Assembly: GCF_002355475.1 (NCBI RefSeq)
Contig: NZ_AP014862.1
Coordinates: forward strand, 5,518,001 to 5,582,000
Reading direction: 5' to 3'
Origin: Pseudomonas furukawaii
GTDB taxonomy: Bacteria > Pseudomonadota > Gammaproteobacteria > Pseudomonadales > Pseudomonadaceae
Length of the DNA: 64,000 bases
Both the position numbers and the translations under genes were made by a program. Below are positions 50,347-58,586 of this stretch, one piece after another; the first letter of the stretch is position 1, and every line of letters starts with the position of its first letter. Below the pieces are notes generated by a model. It worked only from the letters and a program-made list of their open reading frames with translations, made no database searches and was not told where the DNA came from.

Positions 50347-50982
50347 ATGACCCAACGCTCGGAACAGAAGCAGCAGACCCGCCACGCCCTGATGGACGCC
50401 GCGCGCCTCCTGATGGACAGCGGTCGTGGCTTCGGCAGCCTGAGCCTGCGGGAAGTGGCCCGCACCGCCGGTATCGTGCCCACCGGGTTCTATCGCCACT
50501 TCAGCGACATGGACCAGCTGGGTCTCGCCCTGGTGGAGGAAGTGGGCGAGACCTTCCGCGCCACCATCCGCATGGTGCGCCACAACGAGTTCGAGCTGGG
50601 CGGGATCATCGAGGCCTCGGTGCGCATCTTCCTCGATGCGGTGGCCGCCAACCGGGGGCAGTTCCTCTTCCTCGCCCGCGAGCAGTACGGCGGCTCGCAG
50701 CCGGTGCGCCAGGCCATCGGCGCCCTGCGCCAGCGCATCACCGACGACCTGGCCGCCGACCTCAAGCTGATCAGGCGCATGCCGCAGCTGGACGACGAGG
50801 GCCTTGACCTGGTGGCGGACCTGGTGGTGAAGACGGTGTTCGCCACCCTGCCGGAACTGATCGACCCGCCAGCGGACAACCTGCCGCCGCACCTGCTGCC
50901 CGCCAGCAAGGTCACCCAGCAACTGCGCTTCATCATGATCGGCGGCAAGCACTGGATGGGGCCCGGCAAGCCGGAAAACTGA
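50347..50982 (+). CDS. desT: TetR-family regulator DesT
   Basis: The 211-residue regulator matches P. aeruginosa DesT (PA4890), which senses the ratio of saturated to unsaturated acyl-CoA and represses the desaturase operon desCB. The N-terminal helix-turn-helix is 'LSLREVARTAGIVPTGFYRHF', here read from residue 33, and the ligand domain has 'FLFLAREQYGGSQPVRQAI' and the C-terminal 'LRFIMIGGKHWMG'. In PAO1 the desaturase genes lie beside it; here they are absent and the neighbours are the repeat-protein gene and ureE. Confidence 0.85.
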   Translation: MTQRSEQKQQTRHALMDAARLLMDSGRGFGSLSLREVARTAGIVPTGFYRHFSDMDQLGLALVEEVGETFRATIRMVRHNEFELGGIIEASVRIFLDAVAANRGQFLFLAREQYGGSQPVRQAIGALRQRITDDLAADLKLIRRMPQLDDEGLDLVADLVVKTVFATLPELIDPPADNLPPHLLPASKVTQQLRFIMIGGKHWMGPGKPEN

Positions 50983-51153
50983 CCGACTCGCCAGGATGGA
51001 CGCACCGCAGCGGTGCGCCGCGCACCATTTCGGACCCGCGCAACGCCCCAGCGTCAGGCATCGCCAGGCGCAAGCCCCGGCCAATCAGGCCCTCCGCCAT
51101 CTTGGCAAGCCCCTTGCTCTAGCCCCGGCATTGCACACTGCCGGATTCACCCG

Positions 51154-51654
51154 ATGCTGGTCATCCACGAACGAACAGAAGCCCAGGCGAGCTGGGACGA
51201 AGAGCTGCTGCTGACCTTCGAGGCCCGCAGCAAGAGCCGCCTGCGCTGCTTCACGGTCAAGGGCGAGGACGTCGGCCTGTTCCTCGAACGGGGCCAGCCG
51301 CCCCTGCGCGACGGCGATTTCCTGAAGGCCCAGGACGGCCGCGTGGTGCGCGTGCGCGCCCGCCCCGAGGCGCTGCTCCACGTCACCTGCGCCAACGCCT
51401 TCGAACTCACCCGCGCCGCCTATCATCTGGGCAACCGCCATGTGGCCCTGCAGGTGGGCGACGGCTGGCTGCGCCTGCTGGACGACTATGTGCTGCAGGC
51501 CATGCTGGAGCAGCTGGGTGCGCGGGTGGAGGCGGTGGAAGCCGGCTTCCAGCCCGAGCACGGCGCCTACGGCGGTGGCCATCACCATTCCCATCAGTTG
51601 GAGGCGGACTTCAACTACGCGCCGCGCCTGCATCAGTTCGGTGTGCGCAGGTGA
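51154..51654 (+). CDS. ureE: urease accessory protein UreE
   Basis: UreE is the nickel metallochaperone for urease. The 166-residue protein has the N-terminal peptide-binding domain, the metal-binding 'AYHLGNRHVALQV' with the central His, and a short His-rich tail 'YGGGHHHSH'. ATG 51154 gives the family start 'MLVIHERT'. Its stop codon overlaps the GTG start of ureF. Confidence 0.95.
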   Translation: MLVIHERTEAQASWDEELLLTFEARSKSRLRCFTVKGEDVGLFLERGQPPLRDGDFLKAQDGRVVRVRARPEALLHVTCANAFELTRAAYHLGNRHVALQVGDGWLRLLDDYVLQAMLEQLGARVEAVEAGFQPEHGAYGGGHHHSHQLEADFNYAPRLHQFGVRR

Positions 51655-52343
51655 CCGAGGGCGCACCCTCGCTGGCCGCCTGGCAGCTGCTGCGCCTGGC
51701 CAGCCCCCAGTTGCCCATCGGCGGCTACAGCTATTCCCAGGGGCTGGAGCTGGCCGTGGACAGTGGCCTGGTGCACGACCCGGACAGTGCCGCGCGCTGG
51801 ATCGGCGACCATCTGTCGCTGAACCTGGCGCGCTTCGAGGCGCCCCTGCTGCTGGCCCATTGCGAAGCCGCCGCCGCCGGGGACTGGGAACGCCTGAAGC
51901 AGCTGGCGGACCAGCACCGCGCCAGCCGCGAGACCCGCGAACTGCACCTGGAAAGCCGGCAGATGGGCTACTCCCTGCAACAACTGCTGGACGACCTGCC
52001 CGAACAGGATGACGCCGCCCGCGCCCTGCTCCGCGCGCTGCGAGAGCCCGGCCTGGCCGTGGCCTGGGCACTGGCCGCGCGCGCCTGGGCCATTCCGCCC
52101 CGGGACGCCCTGGCCGCCTGGCTCTGGGGCTGGCTGGAAAACCAGCTGGCGGTACTGATGAAGACCCTGCCCCTGGGACAGCAGGCCGCCCAGCGCCTCA
52201 CCTCGGCCCTGCTGCCGCAGCTGGACCAGGCGCGGCGCACGGCCAGCGAGATTCAACCGAACCACTGGGGCGGCGCCGCCTTCGGCCTGGCCCTGGCGAG
52301 CATGGCGCACGAGCGCCAGTACAGCCGTCTGTTCCGATCCTAG
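51651..52343 (+). CDS. ureF: urease accessory protein UreF
   Basis: UreF joins UreD and UreG in the activation complex and acts like a GTPase regulator for UreG. The 230-residue all-helical protein shows '[18 protein letters not shown]' and 'ESRQMGYSL' of the family. It begins with GTG overlapping the ureE stop (GTGA), which indicates coupled translation, and is followed 13 bases later by ureG. Confidence 0.95.
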   Translation: MTEGAPSLAAWQLLRLASPQLPIGGYSYSQGLELAVDSGLVHDPDSAARWIGDHLSLNLARFEAPLLLAHCEAAAAGDWERLKQLADQHRASRETRELHLESRQMGYSLQQLLDDLPEQDDAARALLRALREPGLAVAWALAARAWAIPPRDALAAWLWGWLENQLAVLMKTLPLGQQAAQRLTSALLPQLDQARRTASEIQPNHWGGAAFGLALASMAHERQYSRLFRS

Positions 52344-52356
52344 GAGAAACCCACCC

Positions 52357-52968
52357 ATGAACAGCCAACCCCTGCGCGTCGGCATCGGCGGCCCGGTAGG
52401 CTCCGGCAAGACCGCCCTGACCCTGGCCCTCTGCCGTGCCCTGCGCGACCGCTACAACCTGGCCGTGGTGACCAACGACATCTACACCCAGGAAGACGCC
52501 CAGTTCCTGGTGCGCAACGAGGCCCTGGCGCCGGAGCGGATCATCGGCGTGGAAACCGGCGGCTGCCCCCACACCGCCATCCGCGAGGACGCGTCCATCA
52601 ACCTGGAGGCCGTGGACCAGCTCAACCGCCGCTTCCCGGGCCTGGAGCTGATCCTGGTGGAGTCCGGCGGCGACAACCTGTCCGCCACCTTCAGCCCGGA
52701 GCTCTCGGACCTGACGATCTACGTGATCGACGTGTCCGCCGGCGACAAGCTGCCGCGCAAGGGCGGCCCCGGCATCTGCAAGTCGGACCTGCTGGTGATC
52801 AACAAGGTGGACCTGGCGCCGATGGTCGGCGCCTCCCTGGACGTGATGGACCGCGACGCCCGCAAGATGCGCGGCGAACGCCCCTTCGTCTTCAGCAACC
52901 AAAAGGTCGGCCAGGGACTGGACGAGATCATCGCCTTCATCGAGACACAGGGCCTGCTGACGGCCTGA
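52357..52968 (+). CDS. ureG: urease accessory GTPase UreG
   Basis: UreG uses GTP to deliver nickel to the urease apoprotein. The 203-residue SIMIBI GTPase has the P-loop '[14 protein letters not shown]', the nickel-binding '[18 protein letters not shown]' (Cys-Pro-His), '[18 protein letters not shown]' and the 'NKVDLAP' base-recognition motif. AGGAGAAAC precedes the ATG. Confidence 0.97.
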   Translation: MNSQPLRVGIGGPVGSGKTALTLALCRALRDRYNLAVVTNDIYTQEDAQFLVRNEALAPERIIGVETGGCPHTAIREDASINLEAVDQLNRRFPGLELILVESGGDNLSATFSPELSDLTIYVIDVSAGDKLPRKGGPGICKSDLLVINKVDLAPMVGASLDVMDRDARKMRGERPFVFSNQKVGQGLDEIIAFIETQGLLTA

Positions 52969-52974
52969 CTTCAA

Positions 52975-53020
52975 TCACCCCTCGCCCTCTGGGAGAGGGA
53001 CTGGGGGAGCGAGGGTGATC
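52975..53020. repeat. CCCTCTCCC-type palindrome, copy 5 (extended)
   Basis: An inner CCCTCT/AGAGGG stem (52985-52990, 52994-52999) is enclosed by TCACC(C)CTCGC and GCGAGGGTGA arms. The element starts six bases after ureG and separates it from the HupE/UreJ gene. Confidence 0.6.
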
Positions 53021-53060
53021 GACTGCCACGCTCGCTCTCATGTGAACAAGGAGCTTCACC

Positions 53061-53633
53061 ATGAACCTGCGCAAATCCCTCTTCGCCATTGCCCTGTTCC
53101 TCACCCCGGCCCTGGCCTTCGCCCACGCCGGGCACGATCACTCCGGCCTGGCGGCGGGCCTGGCCCACCCGATCGCCGGCCTCGACCACCTGCTGGCCAT
53201 GCTGGCGGTCGGCCTCTGGGCCGCGCAACAACAAGGCCGGGCCCGTTGGGCGCTGCCCCTGGTCTTCGTCGGCACCCTGCTGCTGGGCGGCCTGGCGGGC
53301 TTCGCCGGCGTGGAAATGCCCCTGATGGAAACCGGCATCGCCGGCTCCGTCCTGGCCTTCGGCCTGCTGGTGGCCCTGGCGGTGCGTCCGCCGCTGTGGC
53401 TGGCGCTGGGCCTGACCGCGCTGTTCGCCCTGGCCCACGGCGTCGCCCACGGACTGGAGCTGCCGGACCTGGCCAGCCCCTGGGGTTACGCCGCCGGTTT
53501 CGTCGCCGCCACCGCCGCCCTGCACGCCGCCGGCTACGGCCTGGTCCGCGCCCTGCCACGGGCCGCCGCGCCGCTGGTACGCCTCGCCGGTGGCGCCTCG
53601 GCCGGCGCCGGGGTGTGGCTGCTGGCGGGCTGA
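53061..53633 (+). CDS. HupE/UreJ family nickel permease-like protein
   Basis: The 190-residue protein has a signal peptide, then 'HAGHDHSGLAAGLAHPIAGLDHLLAM' read across residues 22-47, the His/Asp-rich start typical of HupE/UreJ, and six membrane helices with 'ALAHGVAHGLELP' in the fourth. HupE/UreJ proteins bring nickel or cobalt to the cell or its hydrogenase/urease; its place after ureG supports nickel supply for urease. It has its own AAGGAG ribosome site. Confidence 0.92.
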   Translation: MNLRKSLFAIALFLTPALAFAHAGHDHSGLAAGLAHPIAGLDHLLAMLAVGLWAAQQQGRARWALPLVFVGTLLLGGLAGFAGVEMPLMETGIAGSVLAFGLLVALAVRPPLWLALGLTALFALAHGVAHGLELPDLASPWGYAAGFVAATAALHAAGYGLVRALPRAAAPLVRLAGGASAGAGVWLLAG

Positions 53634-53645
53634 GCCACCAGAGGC

Positions 53646-53672
53646 GATGGGGTGAGCTCGGCGAACCCCATC
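53646..53672. repeat. GATGGGGT/ACCCCATC palindrome
   Basis: An 8-base stem (53646-53653 with 53665-53672) 12 bases after the HupE/UreJ stop, followed by another CAATCGATGGGCAC half copy near 53690. It can act as a terminator hairpin and resembles the GATGGGT family. Confidence 0.55.
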
Positions 53673-53809
53673 GATCCGGGGCGCGCCGGGCAATCGATGG
53701 GCACGGCTCACATCGCGCCGTTCCGCCCCTCGCCCCACCTTCATGTCTTTGTCATAGTCCCCGCGTTTGATTCGGCACGCCCGTCCACGCCCCTGCGGAT
53801 AACAACAAC

Positions 53810-54724
53810 ATGAAGCGCTTCGCCCGATTCTGTCTCGCTCCCCTTCTTCTCCTGGCCGTCGCCCTGCTGGCCCTGGCCCTGACCAGCCGCCCGGCGCAGC
53901 GGCCGGCGGTACTCGCCGGCTTCGGCGAGGCGCCCCTGGTGATCGCCCATCGTGGCGGACGCGGCCTCTGGCCGGAGAACACCCTGTTCGCCTTCGAGCG
54001 CGCCGCCGCCCTCAAGGTGGACATGCTGGAGATGGACCTGCGCCTGAGCCGCGACGGCCAACTGGTGGTGCTGCACGACGCCCTGGTGGACCGCACCACC
54101 AACGGCAGCGGCGCCATCGCCGAGCTGGACCTGGACCGGGTGCGGGCCCTGGACGCCGGTTACCGCTGGAGCGCCGACGGCGGCGAGAGCCATCCCTATC
54201 GCGGCCAGGGCATTCGCATCCCCACCTTCGCCGAGGTGCTGGAACGCTTCCCGGACTACCCCAAGGTGGTGGAGATCAAGGTGCCGGACGTCGGCATGGA
54301 AGATGCCCTCTGCGACCTGCTGAAGGCGCACGGGCAACGGGACAAGGTCCTGGTGGGCAGCTTCTACGAGCGCAGCCTGAAGCGTTTCCGTTCCCTCTGC
54401 CCGGAGGTCGCCACCGCGGCCGGGCCCACGTCCGTGCGCCTGCTGGTGGCCCTGGACTGGATCGGCCTCGGTGGCCTGGTCAGCCCGTCCTACCAGGCCC
54501 TGCAGATCCCCGAACACAGCGGCAACCTGCGGGTGGCCAGCCCCGGGCTGATGGACACCGCCCGGCAGCGGGGCCTGGCGGTGCAGCTCTGGACCATCAA
54601 CGAGCAGCCGGCGATGCGGCACCTGCTGGACATGGGCGCCAGCGGGCTGATCACCGACTACCCTGACCGCGCCCTGCAACTGCTGGGGCGGTCCACCCGC
54701 ATCACGTCGTTGAGCGATGAATAG
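53810..54724 (+). CDS. glycerophosphodiester phosphodiesterase
   Basis: The 304-residue protein has an N-terminal membrane anchor or uncleaved signal (about 8-25) and a GDPD TIM barrel: 'VIAHRGGRGLWPENTLFAF' with catalytic His/Arg and Glu, 'LEMDLRLSRDGQLVVLHD' with the second catalytic His, and 'EIKVPD'. It hydrolyses glycerophosphodiesters to glycerol 3-phosphate and an alcohol. Its 3' end overlaps the convergent SDR gene by 23 bases. Confidence 0.93.
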   Translation: MKRFARFCLAPLLLLAVALLALALTSRPAQRPAVLAGFGEAPLVIAHRGGRGLWPENTLFAFERAAALKVDMLEMDLRLSRDGQLVVLHDALVDRTTNGSGAIAELDLDRVRALDAGYRWSADGGESHPYRGQGIRIPTFAEVLERFPDYPKVVEIKVPDVGMEDALCDLLKAHGQRDKVLVGSFYERSLKRFRSLCPEVATAAGPTSVRLLVALDWIGLGGLVSPSYQALQIPEHSGNLRVASPGLMDTARQRGLAVQLWTINEQPAMRHLLDMGASGLITDYPDRALQLLGRSTRITSLSDE

Positions 54725-55466
54725 AGAGGCCGGCCCAGGTCTGGCTCACCGGCATCAGCTCCAGGCTGTTGATATTGATGTGCGCCGGCTGGTTCATGAT
54801 CCAGAAGATGGTCTCGGCGATGTCTTCGGGCTGGATCGGTTCGGCGCCGGCGTAGGTGGCGTCGTAGCGGGCCTGGTCGCCGCCGAAGCGCACCAGGGAA
54901 AACTCGCTTTCACAAAGGCCCGGCTCGATGTTGCTGACCCGTACGCCGGTGCCCACCAGGTCGTTGCGCAGGTTCAGGGAAAACTGGGCGACGAAGGCCT
55001 TGGTGGCGCCATAGACGTGGCTGCCCGGGTAGGGCCATTTGCCCGCCACGGAGCCGAGGTTGACGATGCTGGCGCCACGGCCGTGGGCGATCAGGCGCGG
55101 CAGCAGCAGGCGGGTGCTGTACATCAGGCCCTTGATGTTGGTGTCCACCATGGTGTCCCAGTCATCCAGGCTGCATTTGGGCGCCGGGTCGGCGCCCAGG
55201 GCCAGGCCGGCGTTGTTGATCAGGCCACGCACCTTGGCGTAGCGCTCCGGCAGCCCCTCGATGGCGGTTTCCATGGCCTTGCGGTCACGCACGTCCAGTT
55301 CCAGGGTGTGCACATCGGTCAGTGCCGACAGCTCGTCCTTGAGGGCCTGCAGACGGGCGGCGCGGCGGCCGGTCAGCACCAGCGACCAGCCGGCCTGGGC
55401 GAAGCGGCGGGCGCAGGCCTCGCCGAATCCGGAGGTGGCGCCGGTGATGAAAACAGTGGAAGTCAT
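54702..55466 (-). CDS. short-chain dehydrogenase/reductase (YdfG-like)
   Basis: The 254-residue SDR has the NADP-binding 'TGATSGFGEACARRFA', 'NNAGLALG', the catalytic Ser in 'VNLGSVAGKWPYPGSHVYGA' and Tyr/Lys in 'YGATKA'. It resembles E. coli YdfG, which reduces 3-hydroxy acids and malonic semialdehyde. ATG 55466 follows AAGGAGAAGAGC. The last 23 bases overlap the convergent glycerophosphodiesterase gene. Confidence 0.92.
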   Translation of the reverse strand: MTSTVFITGATSGFGEACARRFAQAGWSLVLTGRRAARLQALKDELSALTDVHTLELDVRDRKAMETAIEGLPERYAKVRGLINNAGLALGADPAPKCSLDDWDTMVDTNIKGLMYSTRLLLPRLIAHGRGASIVNLGSVAGKWPYPGSHVYGATKAFVAQFSLNLRNDLVGTGVRVSNIEPGLCESEFSLVRFGGDQARYDATYAGAEPIQPEDIAETIFWIMNQPAHININSLELMPVSQTWAGLSIHRSTT

Positions 55467-55842
55467 GCTCTTCTCCTTGCTCTGGGGCACGGGCCCGTTG
55501 CGATAAGACCGGCATAGGTTACGCGATCCCGATGATCCCGCCGCTGACGAAAAAACGAGCAACCGGCGCCAGCCCAGCGGCCATGGGCCCCGCAGCGGTT
55601 ATTCCCAAGCTTATCCACAGCTTTCCGCACAGCGTGCGGCGACAAGTGGCCGCGCCTGGGGCAACCTTGGTGAAAAACGCCAAGTCACTGTTTTCAAGGG
55701 ATTTGCCAGGCACTGGGCAAAAGTTGATCGACGGCTTGCAGCCGGCGTGAACTGGCCGCCTGGGAAGACTGCCACCAGGTTATCCACAGGGTGCTGCACA
55801 GGGAATGGGGACAGAAATCCGCTCCCGCCTCCCTCTCCCCAA

Positions 55843-55863
55843 CCCTCTCCCGGAGGGAGAGGG
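55843..55863. repeat. CCCTCTCCC-type palindrome, copy 6
   Basis: Perfect 9-base stem (55843-55851 with 55855-55863), three-base loop, downstream of the cyclodeaminase-family gene. Confidence 0.75.
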
Positions 55864-55944
55864 GGCTGTCCGTGCTCGACCTGCAGGGTGCCCGCGCGCA
55901 CCGCCGCAATGGACGGAAGACGCGCCACCCAGCCGTTCCGGCTT

Positions 55945-55965
55945 CCCTCTCCCGGAGGGCGAGGG
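55945..55965. repeat. CCCTCTCCC-type palindrome, copy 7
   Basis: Nine-base stem with one mismatch (55945-55953 with 55957-55965), 12 bases after the stop codon of the minus-strand cyclodeaminase-family gene; a likely transcript end. Confidence 0.65.
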
Positions 55966-55977
55966 GATACCGGGCCG

Positions 55978-56916
55978 CTAGGATTCGCCCGCCGCGGCCA
56001 GCACAAGCCGTGCCGCGACCAGGTCTTCCTGGGCGTGGCCCACGGACTTGAACAGGGTGATCTCGCTGTTGGTCTGGCGATGGCCCCGGCCGTGAAGCAG
56101 GTCCGTGAGCTCGAAGTGGATGCTCTGTTCGGTGATGGCCCCTTCGGCGATGGCGCACAGCAGGTCGCCAGCCTCTTCCAGGGCGCCGGCGCGGGTGTCG
56201 ACGACGATGCGTGAACGGGCCACGGCGGCGCTGTCGGTCTCGCGCATGCTGGGCAGGAAGGCGCCCACCAGGTCCAGGTGGGTGCCGGGGTGCAGCCAGT
56301 CGCCCAGGATCAGCGGCGAGGTGGAGGTGGTGGCGCAGCTGATGCAGTCCGCCTGCTGGGCGCTGGCCTGCAGGTCGCTGGCCGCCTGCACCGGGTAGCC
56401 TTCCGCGGCCAGGCTGCGCGCCAGTTCGGCGGCCTTTTCCGGCCGGCGTCCCCAGAGTTCCACGCGTGCATAGGGGCGCACCACGCAATGGGCGCGCACC
56501 AGGTGCGCCGCGAGGGTGCCGGTGCCCACCACCAGCAGGCGGCTGGCGTCGTGGCGCACCAGGGCGCTGGCGGCCAGTGCCGAGGTGCAGGCGGTGCGCC
56601 GGGCGGTGAGTTCGGAGGCCTCCATCACCGCCAGGGGCTGGCCGGTGGCGTCGTCGAACAGGGTGAAGAGGGCCGACACCGAAGGCAGGCCCTTGGCGCC
56701 GTTGTGGGGAAACACGGTGACCAGCTTGACGCCGACGCCCTGGCCCTTCCGCCAGACCGGCATGCACAGCAGCGAAGCCTCGTCCGGCAAGGCGTGGGTG
56801 GCCCGCACCGGCGCCTCGGCGGGGTTCGCCAGGCCGTGGCGGAGGGCCTCTATCAGCTGTGGATAAGCCAGCGTCGAGGCGACCTCGGCGTTGGTGAAGA
56901 AGCGGAGGGATTGCAT
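55978..56916 (-). CDS. ornithine cyclodeaminase/mu-crystallin family protein
   Basis: The 312-residue protein has the family dimerisation domain and an NAD(P)-binding fold with 'VVGTGTLAAHLVRAH' and 'DLVGAFLPSMRETD'. Members act as ornithine cyclodeaminases, alanine dehydrogenases or ketimine reductases; which one applies cannot be told from the sequence. It lies downstream of the liv-type transporter operon on the same strand (81-base gap with a palindrome), suggesting it handles an imported amino acid or a derived imine. Confidence 0.87.
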   Translation of the reverse strand: MQSLRFFTNAEVASTLAYPQLIEALRHGLANPAEAPVRATHALPDEASLLCMPVWRKGQGVGVKLVTVFPHNGAKGLPSVSALFTLFDDATGQPLAVMEASELTARRTACTSALAASALVRHDASRLLVVGTGTLAAHLVRAHCVVRPYARVELWGRRPEKAAELARSLAAEGYPVQAASDLQASAQQADCISCATTSTSPLILGDWLHPGTHLDLVGAFLPSMRETDSAAVARSRIVVDTRAGALEEAGDLLCAIAEGAITEQSIHFELTDLLHGRGHRQTNSEITLFKSVGHAQEDLVAARLVLAAAGES

Positions 56917-56963
56917 GGCAGTCTCCTTGGGGAAGTCGAGCGCGGACCCTCCTCCCTCCCCCG

Positions 56964-56984
56964 CCCTCTCCCGGAGGGCGAGGG
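56964..56984. repeat. CCCTCTCCC-type palindrome, copy 8
   Basis: Nine-base stem with one mismatch (56964-56972 with 56976-56984) between the last liv-type gene and the cyclodeaminase-family gene; may partly end the transporter transcript. Confidence 0.65.
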
Positions 56985-56997
56985 GGAAGGCGCGCGG

Positions 56998-57714
56998 TCA
57001 GTGGCCTCCGAGGTAGGCGTTGCGCACCTCCTGGTTGCCCAGCAGCTCCTCGCCGGTGCCGCTCATGCGGATCTCGCCGGTGACCATCACGTAGGCGCGG
57101 TCGGAGAGCCTCAGGGCGTGGTTGGCGTTCTGCTCCACCAGGAAGATGGTCATGCCGGTCTGGGCCAGTTCCTTGAGGGTCTGGAAGATCTGCTTGACCA
57201 CGATGGGCGCAAGGCCCAGGGAGGGTTCGTCCAGCAGCAGCAGCTTGGGCCGGCTCATCAGCGCCCGGGCGATGGCGAGCATCTGCTGCTCGCCGCCGGA
57301 CATGGTCATGGCCCGCTGGTTGCGGCGTTCCTTGAGGCGCGGGAAGAGCTCGAACATGCGCTGCATGTCCTCGTCCGCGTGGTCCATGCCGACGGGGATG
57401 GTGCCCATCAGGAGGTTTTCCTCGACGCTCATGTCGGGGAACACGCGGCGCCCTTCCGGCGACTGGGCGACGCCATTGGAGGCGACGTAGTGGGCGGACC
57501 TGTGGGTGATCTCGGTGCCCCGGTAGACGATGGTGCCGGAGGCCGCGCGGGGCTGGCCGAAGATGGACATCAGCAGGGTGGACTTGCCGGCGCCGTTGGC
57601 GCCGATCAGGCTCACCGTCTCGCCTTCGTCGATGTGCAGGCTGACCTTCTTCAGGGCCTGGATGGGGCCGTAGAAGACGTCGACGTCCTTGAACTCCAGG
57701 AGGGGCGCGCTCAT
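56998..57714 (-). CDS. branched-chain amino-acid-type ABC transporter, ATPase (LivF-like)
   Basis: The 238-residue ATPase has Walker A 'GANGAGKST', signature 'MSGGEQQMLAIARA' and Walker B 'LLLLDEPSLGLAP', as in LivF. It pairs with the LivG-like ATPase upstream, overlapping it by four bases (ATGA). Together with the LivH, LivM and binding protein genes it makes a complete amino-acid importer, probably the counterpart of P. aeruginosa PA4909-PA4913 and distinct from the main Bra system. Confidence 0.93.
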   Translation of the reverse strand: MSAPLLEFKDVDVFYGPIQALKKVSLHIDEGETVSLIGANGAGKSTLLMSIFGQPRAASGTIVYRGTEITHRSAHYVASNGVAQSPEGRRVFPDMSVEENLLMGTIPVGMDHADEDMQRMFELFPRLKERRNQRAMTMSGGEQQMLAIARALMSRPKLLLLDEPSLGLAPIVVKQIFQTLKELAQTGMTIFLVEQNANHALRLSDRAYVMVTGEIRMSGTGEELLGNQEVRNAYLGGH

Positions 57715-58586
57715 GCCACTTCCTCCTCTTCGGCGCCCAGGTAGGCGGCGATCACCTTCGGATCGTTGCGGATATCGTAGGGCGTGCCCTGGGCGATCAC
57801 CTCGCCATGGTCCAGCACCACGATGTGGTCGGAAATGCTCATCACCATGCCCATGTCGTGTTCGATCAGCAGGACGGTCTGGTCATGCTCGTCCCGCAGC
57901 TTGCGGATGATCCGGCTGAGCGCCTCGGTCTCGGCCGGGTTGAGGCCGGCGGCCGGCTCGTCGAGGCAGACGATCTGCGGCCGGGTACACATGGCCCGGG
58001 CGATTTCCAGGCGGCGCTGCTGGCCGTAGGAGAGTTCGCCGGCCAGGCGGTTGGCGCAGTCCGTGAGGTCCACCACTTCCAGCCAGTAGAAGGCGTGGTT
58101 GAGGGCGTCGTCCTCGGCCTTGCGGAAGCCCGGGGTGTTGAAGACGCCGGCCAGCAGGCTGCGGTTGATCCACATGTGCTGGGCCACCAGCAGGTTTTCC
58201 ACCACCGACATCTCCTTGAACAGGCGGATGTTCTGGAAGGTGCGCGCCAGGCCGGCGCGGTTCACCAGGTGGGTACCGCCGAACATCTTGTACCAGAGGC
58301 GGCTGCCGAACTGCGCCGGGTTGACGAAGTCGGTGGGCTGGAAGGGCTCTCCGAGGATCTTGATGACATCGGTGCTGACGCCCCGGGCATTGAGCCGGAT
58401 GCGTCCGCCGGTGGCCTTGTAGAAGCCGGTCAGGCAGTTGAACACTGTGGTCTTGCCGGCACCGTTGGGGCCGATCAGGGCGGAGATGGAGCCGCGCTTG
58501 ATCTCCAGGCTGACGTCGTTGAGCGCCTTGATGCCACCGAAGTGCATCATCAGGCGTTCGACGCTGAGGATGTTTTCGCTGCTCAT
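57711..58586 (-). CDS. branched-chain amino-acid-type ABC transporter, ATPase (LivG-like)
   Basis: The 291-residue ATPase has Walker A 'GPNGAGKTT', signature 'LSYGQQRRLEIARA' and Walker B 'IVCLDEPAAGLNP', followed by the C-terminal extension 'HGEVIAQGTPYDIRNDPKV' typical of LivG. A ~30-residue insertion after the Walker A region is normal for this group. Start and stop overlap its neighbours by four bases each, so the permease-ATPase genes are translated in series. Confidence 0.93.
   Translation of the reverse strand: MSSENILSVERLMMHFGGIKALNDVSLEIKRGSISALIGPNGAGKTTVFNCLTGFYKATGGRIRLNARGVSTDVIKILGEPFQPTDFVNPAQFGSRLWYKMFGGTHLVNRAGLARTFQNIRLFKEMSVVENLLVAQHMWINRSLLAGVFNTPGFRKAEDDALNHAFYWLEVVDLTDCANRLAGELSYGQQRRLEIARAMCTRPQIVCLDEPAAGLNPAETEALSRIIRKLRDEHDQTVLLIEHDMGMVMSISDHIVVLDHGEVIAQGTPYDIRNDPKVIAAYLGAEEEEVA

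Larger units (their letters stand above)
55467..55977. other. non-coding region with two DnaA-box-like sites
   Basis: No gene is seen in this 511-base gap. It contains exact DnaA-box sequences TTATCCACA at 55611-55619 and 55780-55788, both in the same orientation and about 169 bases apart, and two CCCTCTCCC-type palindromes near its right end. The start should hold the SDR promoter (minus strand). Confidence 0.55.
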
